Source of the DNA: Megamerina dolium | Lineage: Eukaryota > Arthropoda > Insecta > Diptera > Megamerinidae | Length of the DNA: 64,000 bases | Direction: 5' to 3' | NCBI GenBank assembly: GCA_963854835.1 | Contig: OY978528.1 | Span: 36,662,769-36,726,768, forward strand | In this document: positions 1 to 10,197 of the stretch, piece after piece | How the letters are laid out: every line of letters begins with the position of its first letter | How positions within the stretch are numbered: position 1 is the first letter of the stretch | The notes under the pieces: generated by a model | Database searches by the model: none | The model's input: only the letters and a program-made list of their open reading frames with translations | What the model was told of the DNA's origin: nothing | Made by a program: the position numbers and the translations under genes

Positions 1-437
1 GTTGCTCATGCGCATGCAATATGTATTTACCAGTGTACCAGTAGTATATGCTGACACGAGCTTCTTGTATTCGATAATTAGCGGCAAACTAACGATTTTC
101 TCCATATGAAAGCCGATTGTTACGAGTATTACCTTTGTTTTTATCCGCACTCTTCTTTTCTCATCTTACTATTGTTTTTACTGTCGCAATTGTTATTACT
201 ACTTATATACTATGTATATATGAATATATTATTTATTGATATAAATATACCTATAATCATATATATCGCAGAAGCATTAATAAAAACATTGTCGGTGACA
301 ACAATACATAAGTTGGAACGCCAGCAACGTCAGCATATTGAGTGTCCATTTTTAATGATCCTTATTTATATAAAAGTGTATTTGTGAATTCCTTTAAGCA
401 TAGCTTGACACCTCTTGCCATACTCCACAAGTAAATA
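1..437. other. AT-rich flank, no gene recognised
   Basis: AT-rich sequence up to the TA target site of the first mariner-like element. A short open frame of about 90 codons starting near 106 is rich in Leu, Ile and Tyr, as expected for chance translation of AT-rich DNA. Nothing in it resembles a known domain. Confidence 0.5.
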
Positions 438-1718
438 AAGGGTTATCCATTTCGCGGTTTCAAAAGTATAGGGCTAGAATTCGACATCTGTCAAACTGAG
501 TTGTTAAAACAATTTCTTTCTTTTTCAGTTCAAAGTCTGACATTTGCGAAAATGGATCGCTTAACTATCGCACAACGCATTAAAATTGTAAAAACCTACT
601 ACAAAAATGGTGATTCTGCCACAGCCACATATCGTGCTTTAAGAGGAGATTATGGTTTACATAATCGTCCAACGACGCAAGCAATTGGCAAAATTGTGAA
701 GAAATATGAAGAGACTGGATCGGTTACAGATATTGTAACCAATGCATTATCGTTTCGCTCGTACCACCGAAAATATCGCTGCTGTAAGTGAAAGTGTTGC
801 CGAAGACCCGAATGTGTCGATTCCTCGTCGTTCTCAGGAATTAGGACTGTCCTACGGCACATTATGGCGTATTTTGCATTTGGATCTACACCTACATACA
901 TATAAAATCCAGCTCACACAACAACTGAAGCCAGCTGACCATTCACAACGTCGTAGATACGTGAACAACAGGCGGTGGACGGTGATTTTTCGAACAAAAT
1001 TTTCTTCAGCGACGATGCACATTTCTCAATCGGTGGGTATGTTAACAAACAAAATTGTCGTATTTGGGGTTCTGAGAATCCTCAAGTAATTGAAGAGAGG
1101 CCACTACATCCACAAAAAGTCACTGTTTGGTGCGCTCTTTGGTCCGGAGGTGTGATTAGACCTTACTTCTTCGAAAACGACGATGGAACGACTGTCACCG
1201 TCAATTCGGAGCGTTATGGTCATATGATTTTTTGCTCTGCTATTGAAGAATACGACTTAGAGAATATGTGGTTTCAACAAGACGGTGCCACATGCCACAC
1301 AACTCGAGCGAATATGGCTTTATTGCAAGAGAAATTTTCTGGCCGCGTAATTTCTCGTCGTGGCGATATCAAGTGGCCACCAAGATCATGCGATTTGACA
1401 CCGCTTGACTTTTTTTTGTGGGGCTACGCGAAAGACCGTGTTTATGCAGATAAACCTTTAACTCTTGAGCACCTAAAAACCAACATTCGTCACGTTATGG
1501 CTGAGATACCGCCCAATATGTGTCAAAAAGTGGTCGAAAATTACCTCAAAAGAATCGATGCTTGCAACAATTCGCGTGGTGGTCATTTAAATGATGTAGT
1601 ATTTCACACATAATGTCAACGTTCAAACTTTATAATAAAAAAGAAATATTATGATAAAAAATATTTTATATGTGTTTTATTTACATTTACTTTTGAAACC
1701 GCAAAATGGATAACCCTT
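438..1718 (+). mobile_element. Mariner-like DD41D (rosa-type) transposon, defective copy
   Basis: This is a 1281-bp element flanked by TA on both sides (436-437 and 1719-1720). The terminal inverted repeats are about 31 bp and start AAGGGTTATCCATTT. The two ends differ at the next base: C at the 5' end and T at the 3' end, exactly as in the second copy at 59616-60920. It is about 24 bp shorter than that copy because of internal deletions. IS630/Tc1/mariner elements move by cut and paste into TA, which matches the flanks. The copy cannot encode a functional transposase but still has both ends. Confidence 0.93.
552..1613 (+). pseudogene. Broken DD41D mariner-like transposase
   Basis: The frame starts MDRLTIAQRIKIVKTYYKNG and matches the intact 361-residue protein encoded at 60806-59721. 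At least three lesions separate it from that protein: a frameshift near 738-745 just after SVTDIV, a deletion with frameshift near 960-975 that removes the segment EWVLEQQAV, and a small deletion near 1228-1240 that replaces ITDFFLP. The catalytic segment is still recognisable: FSDDAHF with the first Asp, QQDGATCH with the second, and LTPLDFFLWG with the third. The family binds its terminal repeats through the N-terminal helix-turn-helix region and cuts with the Asp triad. This copy is dead but could be mobilised in trans. Confidence 0.9.
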
Positions 1719-1720
1719 TA

Positions 1721-4499
1721 TAAGTAATCCTCTAATGTTATCTTGAACCATACCCCATATACCCTACACTCAAAGAGTCAAGAGTTTGGGCTTCCATTTG
1801 TAACGTGCAGAATCACGATATTAGTCGATTTAATCATGCGTGACTGGGTTTCCGTTCTTATATCCGAATGTCTATTATGGCACAATAACTGCCGTCAATA
1901 TAGCGTTATCGAGCTGAAATTTGGTGCATAATAATATTTTGTTCAACAAACGGGTAAGTTTGCAAATGGCCATAATCAGATAAAAAGAACACCTGCCTCT
2001 CATTCAAAAGTATTACTTCAAATGTATATTTTCACACTTTTCGCACGAAAATATTAAGCAATTAAGCTGAAACTCAGTATATACTATTATATTTGCTAAT
2101 GTACTACTAAGCTCGGAAATGAACGTAATCGATTGAAAACTACTCCTACCTCCCTCCCATATAAAATTCTGTCTTCAAATGTATGTTTTCACACTTTGAG
2201 CACGAAAATATAGAGCTATCACACTGAAACTTACAACGTTTGTTTAAAATTACTAAATAACAGATAAGTTTTGGGCATCAATGGAATCAAACTATACCTA
2301 CCTCCCATACTAAAATAAGTAGATTATCACAATTTGCGCACGAAAATACAATGGTAAGATCAAATTTGCTACATATAATCACTAGTTTGAAAATGGACAT
2401 AATCAAATGAAAACCAAACCTACCTCTTATACAAAAATATGTTTTCAAACGAATGTTTTTACATTTTACTCACGCATTTTAAAGCTATAGGACTGAAGCT
2501 CGGCACATAAAAATTTTCTTTTATCAGAGAGTGGGTAAACTTGAATGGACATTACGTCGCGTATATACTGCACAAGTGTGTTTTTTCGAAAGTATCATAT
2601 ATCAGTCTCACAGTGTATGGTATCTAAGCTTCGGTATTACCGAAAATAAACTTTCCGAATTTTTTTACATGCACATGCATATATGAATATGCATAAGTAT
2701 GCGTACATTTTTTCTAATATCCAGCTCTCAATGTGTTTGTAATTTATGTCAATATTATGGCATTTTTGTGTGTGTGTATTTGTTTTACATTTTTGTGCGG
2801 TCGATGAGATGATGTTGATATCAGAAGTGAACAACTTTTCTTTTTTATTTCTAAAGTCATAGTAGTGGCACATGATACATAAATATACTTAGTATCTATG
2901 TATATCGCTTGTGCACAACATGTTTGTTTGTTTCTTATCTGACCAAGTAAGTAAGTAGGTATATGGTGTTCTTTAAATACAAATTTGCCATAATTTGTTA
3001 ACAAATTGGCACCTTTTGGTCAGCAGCAAATATACATTCGTATGAACACTTATGAGTATGATGATACTTTTCAACTACTTTTTATAGTCTTTTAAGTGTT
3101 GTTCTTGTTGTTGTTATGATTAATGTACGATATACTATATGAAATACTTATAAATAATAATAGATTATATATGCCTATGGCAAATTTGATATGAAAAACA
3201 TTAATAACATGATATGATAGTAAATAAATATATACGACGACTTCATATTTATGAATTTCACGTATATTATTGATACGTAAATGTAAAAAATGTAGACAAT
3301 TTCATTAAGATAAATCATCAATTGAATTGTTACCTACCTACATAACTACTTATACGGAGTACTTATATGAGTATACACCTATATGTCGGTATGTACTAAC
3401 AGCAAGTAGCAATTTCAACAAAAAGACAAAAAAGCCCAACAAAAAAACAACACCACCAACAACAAAATTATAAAACACAAATCACACAAGATGAAAATAC
3501 ATATAACAACAGCAATAAGAATATATATAGTAGCTACGTATTATATATTATATTCATATAACTAGTACATACAAAATATCAAAATCGTGACCAATTTGAT
3601 TTATTTATACGTAGTACACGTACAACATGAACATGGATCTTTTGGTGTTTGAATTTGGACAATTCATTATGCTTGTTGTTGTTATTATTATTATTGCTAC
3701 TGTTACGTATTCGTAATACATATATGTATATCGACAGATGGATATAAGTCTAATAGTTGGATTTGCTGGTTGGTTGTTATTAGTATAATTTCATTTTGTT
3801 TTTCTTCTTTATTATAATAGTCTTAATCAAAATAATATTCAACTAAACCATACATATTTAAAAGCATCACACGCTTTTCGCATGTTATTATAGCTATCGG
3901 CTACATTTCGTTGTATTAATTCCTTATAAATATTATAAATTATTTAAAAGTCATCTAATAATGGAATTTATAATAGTTTTCGTGAAAATTATTATTTGCA
4001 AAATTTGCCCCCAAAAACTATGACACTATTGAACTTACGCTATTTATTGCATCGAATGGTAGTAATAATAATATATTATTTCTATTGGAAACATTTTACG
4101 AATATAATGTGATTAATCCTTTAATAGCGACATCATTTTCGTTTCTCAATCAAAGCAGAATTTTGAACGAGGAGAATTATTAAATTGTGTATACGTGATA
4201 ATTCTTATCAATATTTTTAAAGTGTAAATGCTTTAGAGGAGAACACTTAGTTAATTTGGTCTGTTGAATACAAAAATAATAACATATTGTTGAATTTACT
4301 CTACTCTTTCAGATAAAGGCGATCTATTTGTTCTGAAAATAAAATTTAAAAAAAGGAGGATAATATTTTTTAAAACGTTTATTTCAAAATTATCAAACGA
4401 TTTCAAAAAGACAAAGTGCTATAGATAATACAAATCAAATAACTTGACACTTAAAAGCAAAAACATATAAACTAGAGTTAGAAAAACGTTTTGTTTGGG
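1721..4499. other. Long AT-rich intergenic stretch
   Basis: About 2.8 kb without a recognisable gene. The only structure seen is the diverged tandem repeat at 1930-2560, listed separately, and short simple repeats such as a GTTGTT-type run near 3100 and 3670. The short open frames here are low-complexity. Confidence 0.5.
1930..2560. repeat. Diverged tandem repeat, units of about 130-160 bp
   Basis: The motif CACGAAAATA, followed by a run resembling GAGCTATCACACTGAAAC, recurs at about 2044, 2201, 2339 and (as CACGCATTTT) 2471. Each is preceded by a CTACCTCCCAT-like segment and a TTTTCACACTTT-like segment. Spacings are roughly 157, 138 and 132 bp, so this is an old array of three to four units with many substitutions. 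No coding potential is visible. It may be part of a degraded repeat-bearing element; I see no ends. Confidence 0.6.
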
Positions 4500-4734
4500 A
4501 TTATCTAGTGTTTTTAATCCGGTCTCTGTGCAAGTTCCAGCAGTAGTCTGCCATCACCATATGTTGATCCTTCATTATCTTTATGTCCTGGTAAAACCGT
4601 TCCCCTTGTTCTTCGTTATAATCACCCAGATTGTCGTGACACTCATCTTAGCACCTAGTTTTGGAAATTCTGAAACATTTTGTTTGCTATTTTGGAATAC
4701 TCTTTAACTTTGCGATTCTTCAACATAATCTTAC
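4500..4734 (-). pseudogene. Fragment of an uncharacterised insect repeat-associated protein, split by the BEL insertion
   Basis: Read on the minus strand, this stretch encodes NLGDYNEEQGERF, a QDIKIMKD segment, and MADYCWNLHRD before a stop. I recall similar strings (EEQGERFHQDI, MADYCW) in many poorly characterised insect proteins that are often repetitive. The reading continues upstream through KEYSKIANKMFQNFQN, with an in-frame stop, up to the BEL target site. Beyond the BEL element, at 8161-8220, the minus strand reads TQVQLEA, a stop where Trp is expected, and then TSFLL. So the BEL element landed in an already decayed copy. The family assignment rests on memory and needs a search. Confidence 0.45.
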
Positions 4735-4978
4735 TGTAGAAATACTGAGCCTTTTCAGTATTCTTAATATGCAAAAAAACTACAACTTTGTTCGTTGATG
4801 CTTGTTACAAAACTGAATTTATTTAACGATTAGTATACGAAGCTGACTCACAGATCAGTTGTTTTTTCTAATAAATCTAAGTATACGGTTATTCTGTCAA
4901 ACAGAGTAATGCCAATGTACTTGTCGGCATAGTCAAACACAACGAAGATAACCAACAAGGCCAAGTGTTCGCTCAACA
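4735..4978 (-). repeat. 3' LTR of BEL-1
   Basis: Direct repeat of 7918-8160 with only a few differences, for example an extra A in the run after CTTGTTAC and single substitutions near 4852 and 4857. It is bounded by TG..CA and by the CTTAC duplication on its outer side. Confidence 0.93.
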
Positions 4979-6526
4979 TCCTGCCCCCGTTGAAAGTCTA
5001 TGAGTTTCAATATAATCATCCTCTAATGGAAATGGGCAAAGCCTTTGAACCGCACGTCTGCTTGTACCGCCACTAGTTTTAAGCACAGCTACACGTGCAA
5101 CACCATCATTGCCTTTGATAAGATCGATGGCTAGAGCTAGTTTCCACTTAAGAGGGGGTACGTTTTCATCTTTGATCAGGACTATTGCACCAATTGAAAG
5201 GTTAGGTTTACTGGCGCACCACTTAGCTCGTTGCTGCAAGGTTGTCAGATATTCTTTGCTCCATTTCTCCCAGAAAATCTGCTGCATTCGTGATACACGC
5301 TGCCATCTGTCGAGCCGATCCAGATTTATTACCCTAAGATCGGGTTCAATAAAAGATTTAAGTGGAGCGACGGTCAAGTGGGTCATAAAATCGAGCAACC
5401 ATCGACAATTCTGATCGTTTAGAAACCTTTGAATTAAAAGTTTGAGGCGAAAACGAGAAAAGGAATTCATCACTGTCTGGATTCCAGCATAAGCCCAAAG
5501 TCTTGGTGATATTCGTTCTGTCATTAAACTTTAGACACCTTTCCCTGTCGGCCTCAGAAATTTCAGATAACACGAAAGGACTGTTAGAACACCACTTTCT
5601 AATTTTAAAATTTCCTCTTGACAGTAGTTCGGTAAATTGTCGCTTGATTTCTAGAACTACCTCTACAGAATCGCCCCCAGAAATCAAATCATCGACATAG
5701 AAGTCACGTAAGACAATTTTCGATCCAATGGGAAACGATTCGCGCTCATCTGCAGCCAATTGCTGCATGACTCTGATCGAGAGAAAGGACGCTGGCTTTG
5801 TGCCGTACGTTACTGTGTCCAATTTAAATATTTGTATGTCATCATTTGGATTATCTCTCCAGAGAATACATTGTAGAAAACTATCAGGACCTGACATTCA
5901 AATGCATCTATACATTTTCTCTATATCCCCTGTCAAAGCGATTTTACGCGAGCGAAAGCGAAGAAGAGTCTCGAATAATTTTGGCTGGATAGTGGGTCAA
6001 AATGTCATTCAATGACAATCCAGAAGATGCCCGAGCAGAACCATCAAAAACAACGCGCAGCTTGGTAGTAGTGCTATCTGCTTTTAAAACACAATGATGT
6101 GGCAAGAAAAACGTTGCTACACCAGGTGGCAGTCTGTCGACAGTAGACATAGGCAAGGTCTGTCTGGCCAATACCGGAAACAAGAGTTGTCGATTGAGTT
6201 TTCCTTAGCTGGAGGATATTAGCGCAACGCGATGAAACAAAATTTAATTGGGATGCTGAATCCAATAAGGCTCTGCATGGAACTAGCGAACCGACATTAT
6301 TTTTTACGAGAATTACGGCAGTGGCCAAAAACAAAACATTATGAGGAAATGACTTTGGAACGTCAGCTATAGAACTAACAAACGATTGATGTGTTGGAGC
6401 GGCGATGGATGTGGAGGCCTCATCGGGCAGTTTTTCAACGACAGGTGCAAGCTTCGGAGCTATATGGAGAAGCGTATGATGCTTTGCACCACAATCTCTG
6501 CAGCTGGACGACTTACATGATTTCAA
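4979..6526 (-). pseudogene. BEL-1 pol remnant (protease, RT and integrase pieces)
   Basis: Read on the minus strand in several frames. At 6526-6074 the third Cys/His motif and an aspartic-protease start, CRALLDSASQLNFVSSR, are seen with the catalytic Asp retained; this is then fused to out-of-place sequence. At 6183-5944 comes the start of the reverse transcriptase (TFFLPHHCVL, KLRVVFDGSA, SLNDIL). At 5897-5358 comes the palm with RDFYVDDLISGG, then WCSN and TKTLGLCW. At 5524-4979 the frame runs into the integrase C-terminus (FWEKWSKEYLTTLQQRAKW, LIKDENVPPLKWKLA). RNase H and the integrase catalytic core are absent. The pieces come from one BEL/Pao pol gene damaged by deletions and frameshifts. 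It cannot support its own movement. Confidence 0.9.
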
Positions 6527-7596
6527 AAAATGGCCTTTTTAAGACAATTTAAACAAAGCTGTAGGCCCTTTGCCTCTTTCAGACGTAGACCAGGTGGCAA
6601 ATTTAGAAACCGATTGCAGCGATATATGTAATGCTCAGAACTATTACAAAACAAGCAGTTTGATACGACATTCGATGCTATGAATGCCTTACGAGAATTG
6701 AAATTTGATTTTTTGCCCACCTGTTTGCTAGGTGTTTGGGTTACCGTAGCATGTTCCACATTTTCCAACATTTGACAGCGTCTGTTCCAAAATGCCATCA
6801 CAAAATCCAACATAGGCAGTTCCTTGATAGGCGTCGTTTCTTCCCATTTCATTTGAGAGTCAACATCGAATTTATTGACGATGAGATGGATGAGTAGACC
6901 ATCTGCTATCTGCTCTTTTGTTGCTATTGTCTGAAGCGCTCGCAGAGTAGCGTTGAACTTATCGCTTAGCTCTCTCAGTTGATCAACAGCTCCTTTTTCG
7001 CATTGCTTTAACCCAAACAATTCCTTAATATGTGCCTGAAAATTTAAACGCTTATTATCGAAACGATCTTGGAGTATACCTAAGGCTTTGTCGTAGTTGT
7101 GGTCATTTATTTCTAATGAGCGAATCGCGTCTAGTGCATGGTCCTTCAAACTCGTGCGCAGGTGCAGGAACTTCTCAATTTTGCTTAGCTCAGAATCGTT
7201 ACCCACCATTGTCTGGAACATGGAGTAGAAATCAGGCCATTCGGTGTATGTTCCACAGAATTGTGGAATTTGTAAAGGCGGTAGACGCGCCTTAGGTTGG
7301 GAGATGATAATCGAGGTGGATGGATCATCTGCCGTAAGGTGACGAATAGTAGACGAATGTCTGATGTCAGACACGTGGCGCAAATTTAGCTCTTTTGTAA
7401 GTGCGGTCTTCACACGAATGTAGCTTGATATGAATTTCGGGCGCGCATTAATTTCAAGTGCCTCAAATTCATGCTCTTCCAGCTTGGACTGCATAGTTTC
7501 AAAATTATGCTTAAGCTCACACAAAAGCTCTAGCCGAACCGATAGTTCCTCCTCAATGAGTTCCCTCAGCACTTCAGCGCTGGTGAATTTCTCCAT
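6523..7596 (-). CDS. BEL-1 gag (DUF1759-type), frameshifted at the zinc knuckles
   Basis: A 357-codon frame starts MEKFTSAEVLRELIEEEL. It has the gag region typical of BEL/Pao (LPPLQIPQFCGTYTEWPDFY, then FLHLRTSL and ALGILQDRFDN), followed by VTQTPSKQVGK and a first zinc knuckle CLFCNSSEHYIYRC (C-x2-C-x4-H-x4-C). A second knuckle begins LCLNCLKK, but the frame shifts at about 6530 and stops after KAIF; its remainder, CKSSSCRDCGAKHH, continues in the next frame. Gag forms the particle that packages the element RNA. The first Met may be internal, because the same frame extends upstream through ASYIKELSD. Confidence 0.85.
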   Translation of the reverse strand: MEKFTSAEVLRELIEEELSVRLELLCELKHNFETMQSKLEEHEFEALEINARPKFISSYIRVKTALTKELNLRHVSDIRHSSTIRHLTADDPSTSIIISQPKARLPPLQIPQFCGTYTEWPDFYSMFQTMVGNDSELSKIEKFLHLRTSLKDHALDAIRSLEINDHNYDKALGILQDRFDNKRLNFQAHIKELFGLKQCEKGAVDQLRELSDKFNATLRALQTIATKEQIADGLLIHLIVNKFDVDSQMKWEETTPIKELPMLDFVMAFWNRRCQMLENVEHATVTQTPSKQVGKKSNFNSRKAFIASNVVSNCLFCNSSEHYIYRCNRFLNLPPGLRLKEAKGLQLCLNCLKKAIF

Positions 7597-7899
7597 ATCG
7601 GAAAGTTCTTTGATATACGAAGCGCATTTTTCTTGAGAAACGTGGTTTCACCTTTGCTGGAGGTGTCACCTTTTTGACCTCTTAGCGGTACCATAGCTTA
7701 CATCGAAATATGTAACGGTTTAATCGCACGCAATAACGGTGCAGCGTGCATTTACACGATGTATCAAAATTTAATTCGCAGCAATTGTCACAAATCAATT
7801 GGCGAATTCCGCAATAATAAATCAATAATTAATTCGCAGCAATTATAACGAATTAATTGGCGAATTTCGCAATATAACCCAATATAACGCAATATATGT

Positions 7900-7917
7900 A
7901 TCACGTCGGGGTCACCA
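7900..7917 (-). other. BEL-1 tRNA primer-binding site
   Basis: Directly abutting the 5' LTR, the minus strand reads TGGTGACCCCGACGTGAT. This is complementary to a tRNA 3' end of the form ATCACGTCGGGGTCA plus CCA. From memory that is nuclear tRNA-Trp. BEL-2 has the same 18 bases at 54159-54176. The site primes minus-strand DNA synthesis. The tRNA identity is recalled, not searched. Confidence 0.8.
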
Positions 7918-8160
7918 TGTAGAAATACTGAGCCTTTTCAGTATTCTTAATATGCAAAAAAACTACAACTTTGTTCGTTGATGCTTGTTACAAACTGAAT
8001 TTATTTAACGATTAGTATATGAAGCTGACTCACAGATTAGTTGTTTTTTCTTATATATCTAAGTATACGGTTATTCTGTCAAACAGAGTAATGCCAATGT
8101 ACTTGTCGGCGTTGTCAAAAACAACGAAGATAACCAACAAGGCCAAGTGTTCGCTCAACA
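7918..8160 (-). repeat. 5' LTR of BEL-1
   Basis: The upstream LTR for the minus-strand element. It pairs with 4735-4978 and is followed on the outer side by the duplicated CTTAC at 8161-8165. Promoter and polyadenylation functions are expected here from the family, but I did not identify individual signals. Confidence 0.93.
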
Positions 8161-8224
8161 CTTACCATTAATAGAAAGCTTGTTCATGCTTCCAACTGAA
8201 CTTGAGTCATGTGGTTTTTCAAAT

Positions 8225-8410
<186 letters not shown>

Positions 8411-8481
8411 TATCCGGAGTAGTTCCGGAATAATCTTTTCGATACCAATAAAGTAAAAATTAATATATTTAGAAGCTTACA

Positions 8482-8703
8482 CCAGCCCAAAGTCCAGACC
8501 TTAACCCTATTGAAAATCTGTGGGTCTACTTAAAGAAAAAAGTGGCTAAAAGGCAACCTAAAAACCGTACAGCACTTAAAACTGCTATATTGGAAGAGTG
8601 GCAAAATATACCGAGCAATTATGGCCTAAAAAAGTTGGTTTACTTTATGAATAAACGGCTACAATCCGAGATAGATGCTAAAGGTGGCCATACTAAATAC
8701 TAA
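8482..8703 (+). pseudogene. C-terminal fragment of a Tc1-like transposase
   Basis: An open frame of 73 codons plus stop starts PAQSPDLNPIENLWVYLKKK and ends DAKGGHTKY. SPDLNPIENLW is the hallmark third catalytic motif of Tc1-type (DD34E) transposases, with the Glu of NPIE as the catalytic residue; the tail has the usual length after it. The N-terminal DNA-binding region and the first two Asp are missing. About 300 bp further on, the element appears to end at ACATACTG (about 8990-8998) against a TA array, with two related direct-repeat motifs containing TTTCTTGACA and TTCTTGACAT inside, as in Tc1 elements with IR/DR ends. The 5' end is lost. Confidence 0.88.
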
Positions 8704-8997
8704 ATATTTTACTTGATCAAATTTTAACTAATAAATATTATAAAAAAAGACTTTGTATCGTTTGTGAAAAGAGTTTCTTGACACTTATAAAACTGAGTAA
8801 AATTTCTTTTTGTTGTATTATTCTTTTCTTTTGCGTAGAACTTGCAATTTTTTTTCATGAATCTTTTATAAATACTGTAAATATCTGTAACTAATAAAAA
8901 AAAATTTGTGTATGGAAATAAAAGTTAATATTTTTGGCTAAGAAAGTTGAAAATATGAATTTTTTTTTAATATGAAAACTCATTCTTGACATACTGT

Positions 8998-9002
8998 ATA
9001 TA

Positions 9003-9086
<84 letters not shown>

Positions 9087-9106
9087 TACATATTTATATA
9101 CAAATA

Positions 9107-9166
<60 letters not shown>

Positions 9167-9172
9167 CAAATA

Positions 9173-9224
<52 letters not shown>

Positions 9225-9230
9225 AATACA

Positions 9231-9265
<35 letters not shown>

Positions 9266-9284
9266 ATTTATATAAATACAAATA

Positions 9285-9359
<75 letters not shown>

Positions 9360-9362
9360 GTA
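8998..9362. repeat. (TA)n microsatellite with a minor higher-order pattern
   Basis: A TA array interrupted at intervals by a segment of the form TTTATATAAATACAAATATATATG, seen about three times (near 9217, 9267 and, partly, 9161). The array therefore contains its own small tandem duplications. It lies at the 3' end of the Tc1-like remnant. It ends in a short TATG run. Confidence 0.9.
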
Positions 9363-9372
9363 TATAACTATA

Positions 9373-10008
9373 CCCTGCAAAAAATGCGACTGCTCTAGGA
9401 TGTATCCGGGATCAGTAGCAAAGGAATATTGCGACTAATCGCACTTTTTATCTCTTTATATGGAGTAAACTGTTCCCTTTTGTTAGAGCATGTCCTATGA
9501 AGAGACCAATTGTACCCTTTTATACCCGAACGGGTATAATTATATATTAGTACGGTTAAAAATTTTCATTCAATGCATTATAATTCTTAATTATATTTTC
9601 TTTTCAAGTATTTGACAATTTACCCATTTTTGCTCTTCGAAACAAAATAATTTATTTTTATTAATTGTATTATAATTCTCATGTAAAAAAAAATCATATT
9701 ATATACCCCCGAAAAAAAAATCAGATCAAACAATTTATTTTCATTCATTGCATTATAATTTCCGATTCATATATTTCAAATTTAAATGTACAAATAAAAT
9801 TTACGTATGTCATCATCAAAACATCATGTGTTTTGCTATCGTATATTCTATCGCCGTCGCTCTACCAGCTACGCTAACCTGTAACATATCATTTTTAACT
9901 TAAAAGTGTAAAAAATCTCTAAATATATGAATTAATTTAAAAATTTATCCCGAAAAGATTAATCCCGAACTACTATCTTTAGAGATTAGTCGCAAATTTT
10001 TTGCAGGG
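9373..10008. mobile_element. TA-flanked MITE with CCCTGCAAAAAA ends
   Basis: The left end reads CCCTGCAAAAAATGCGACT. The right end is its inverted copy (AGTCGCAAATTTTTTGCAGGG) with a small indel. Both are flanked by TA (9371-9372 and 10009-10010). The 636-bp interior is AT-rich with no coding frame and has a second palindrome, TATACCCGAACGGGTATA, near 9520. These are the properties of a non-autonomous miniature inverted-repeat element mobilised by a TA-targeting transposase. The parent family is not evident. Confidence 0.8.
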
Positions 10009-10197
10009 TAGCGTTTGTCACTGTATTGTACAGGTATTTTTTATATATAGTTGTATCACGAGAATCAAAAACGAAATAATTTATAGGGTGAGTACTTCAT
10101 ACTTGTATATATCTAAATTTCCTCCATAAATAATGATGCAATAAAAGAAAAAAACTTCCATCTTAATAACCTCATAACTCATAACTAAAATGACCAT

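Larger units (their letters stand above)
4735..8160 (-). mobile_element. BEL/Pao LTR retrotransposon, internally deleted copy (BEL-1)
   Basis: Two LTRs of about 243-244 bp (4735-4978 and 7918-8160) start TGTAGAAATACTG and end GCTCAACA on the plus strand. They are flanked by a perfect 5-bp target duplication CTTAC (4730-4734 and 8161-8165), the size typical of BEL/Pao. Between them, on the minus strand, are a tRNA primer-binding site, gag with zinc knuckles, a retropepsin-like fragment, reverse transcriptase pieces with FYVDDLISGG, and the C-terminal end of the integrase. At 3.4 kb it is about half the usual length, because much of protease, reverse transcriptase, RNase H and the integrase core is missing. 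The near-identical LTRs suggest a fairly recent insertion. Confidence 0.95.
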
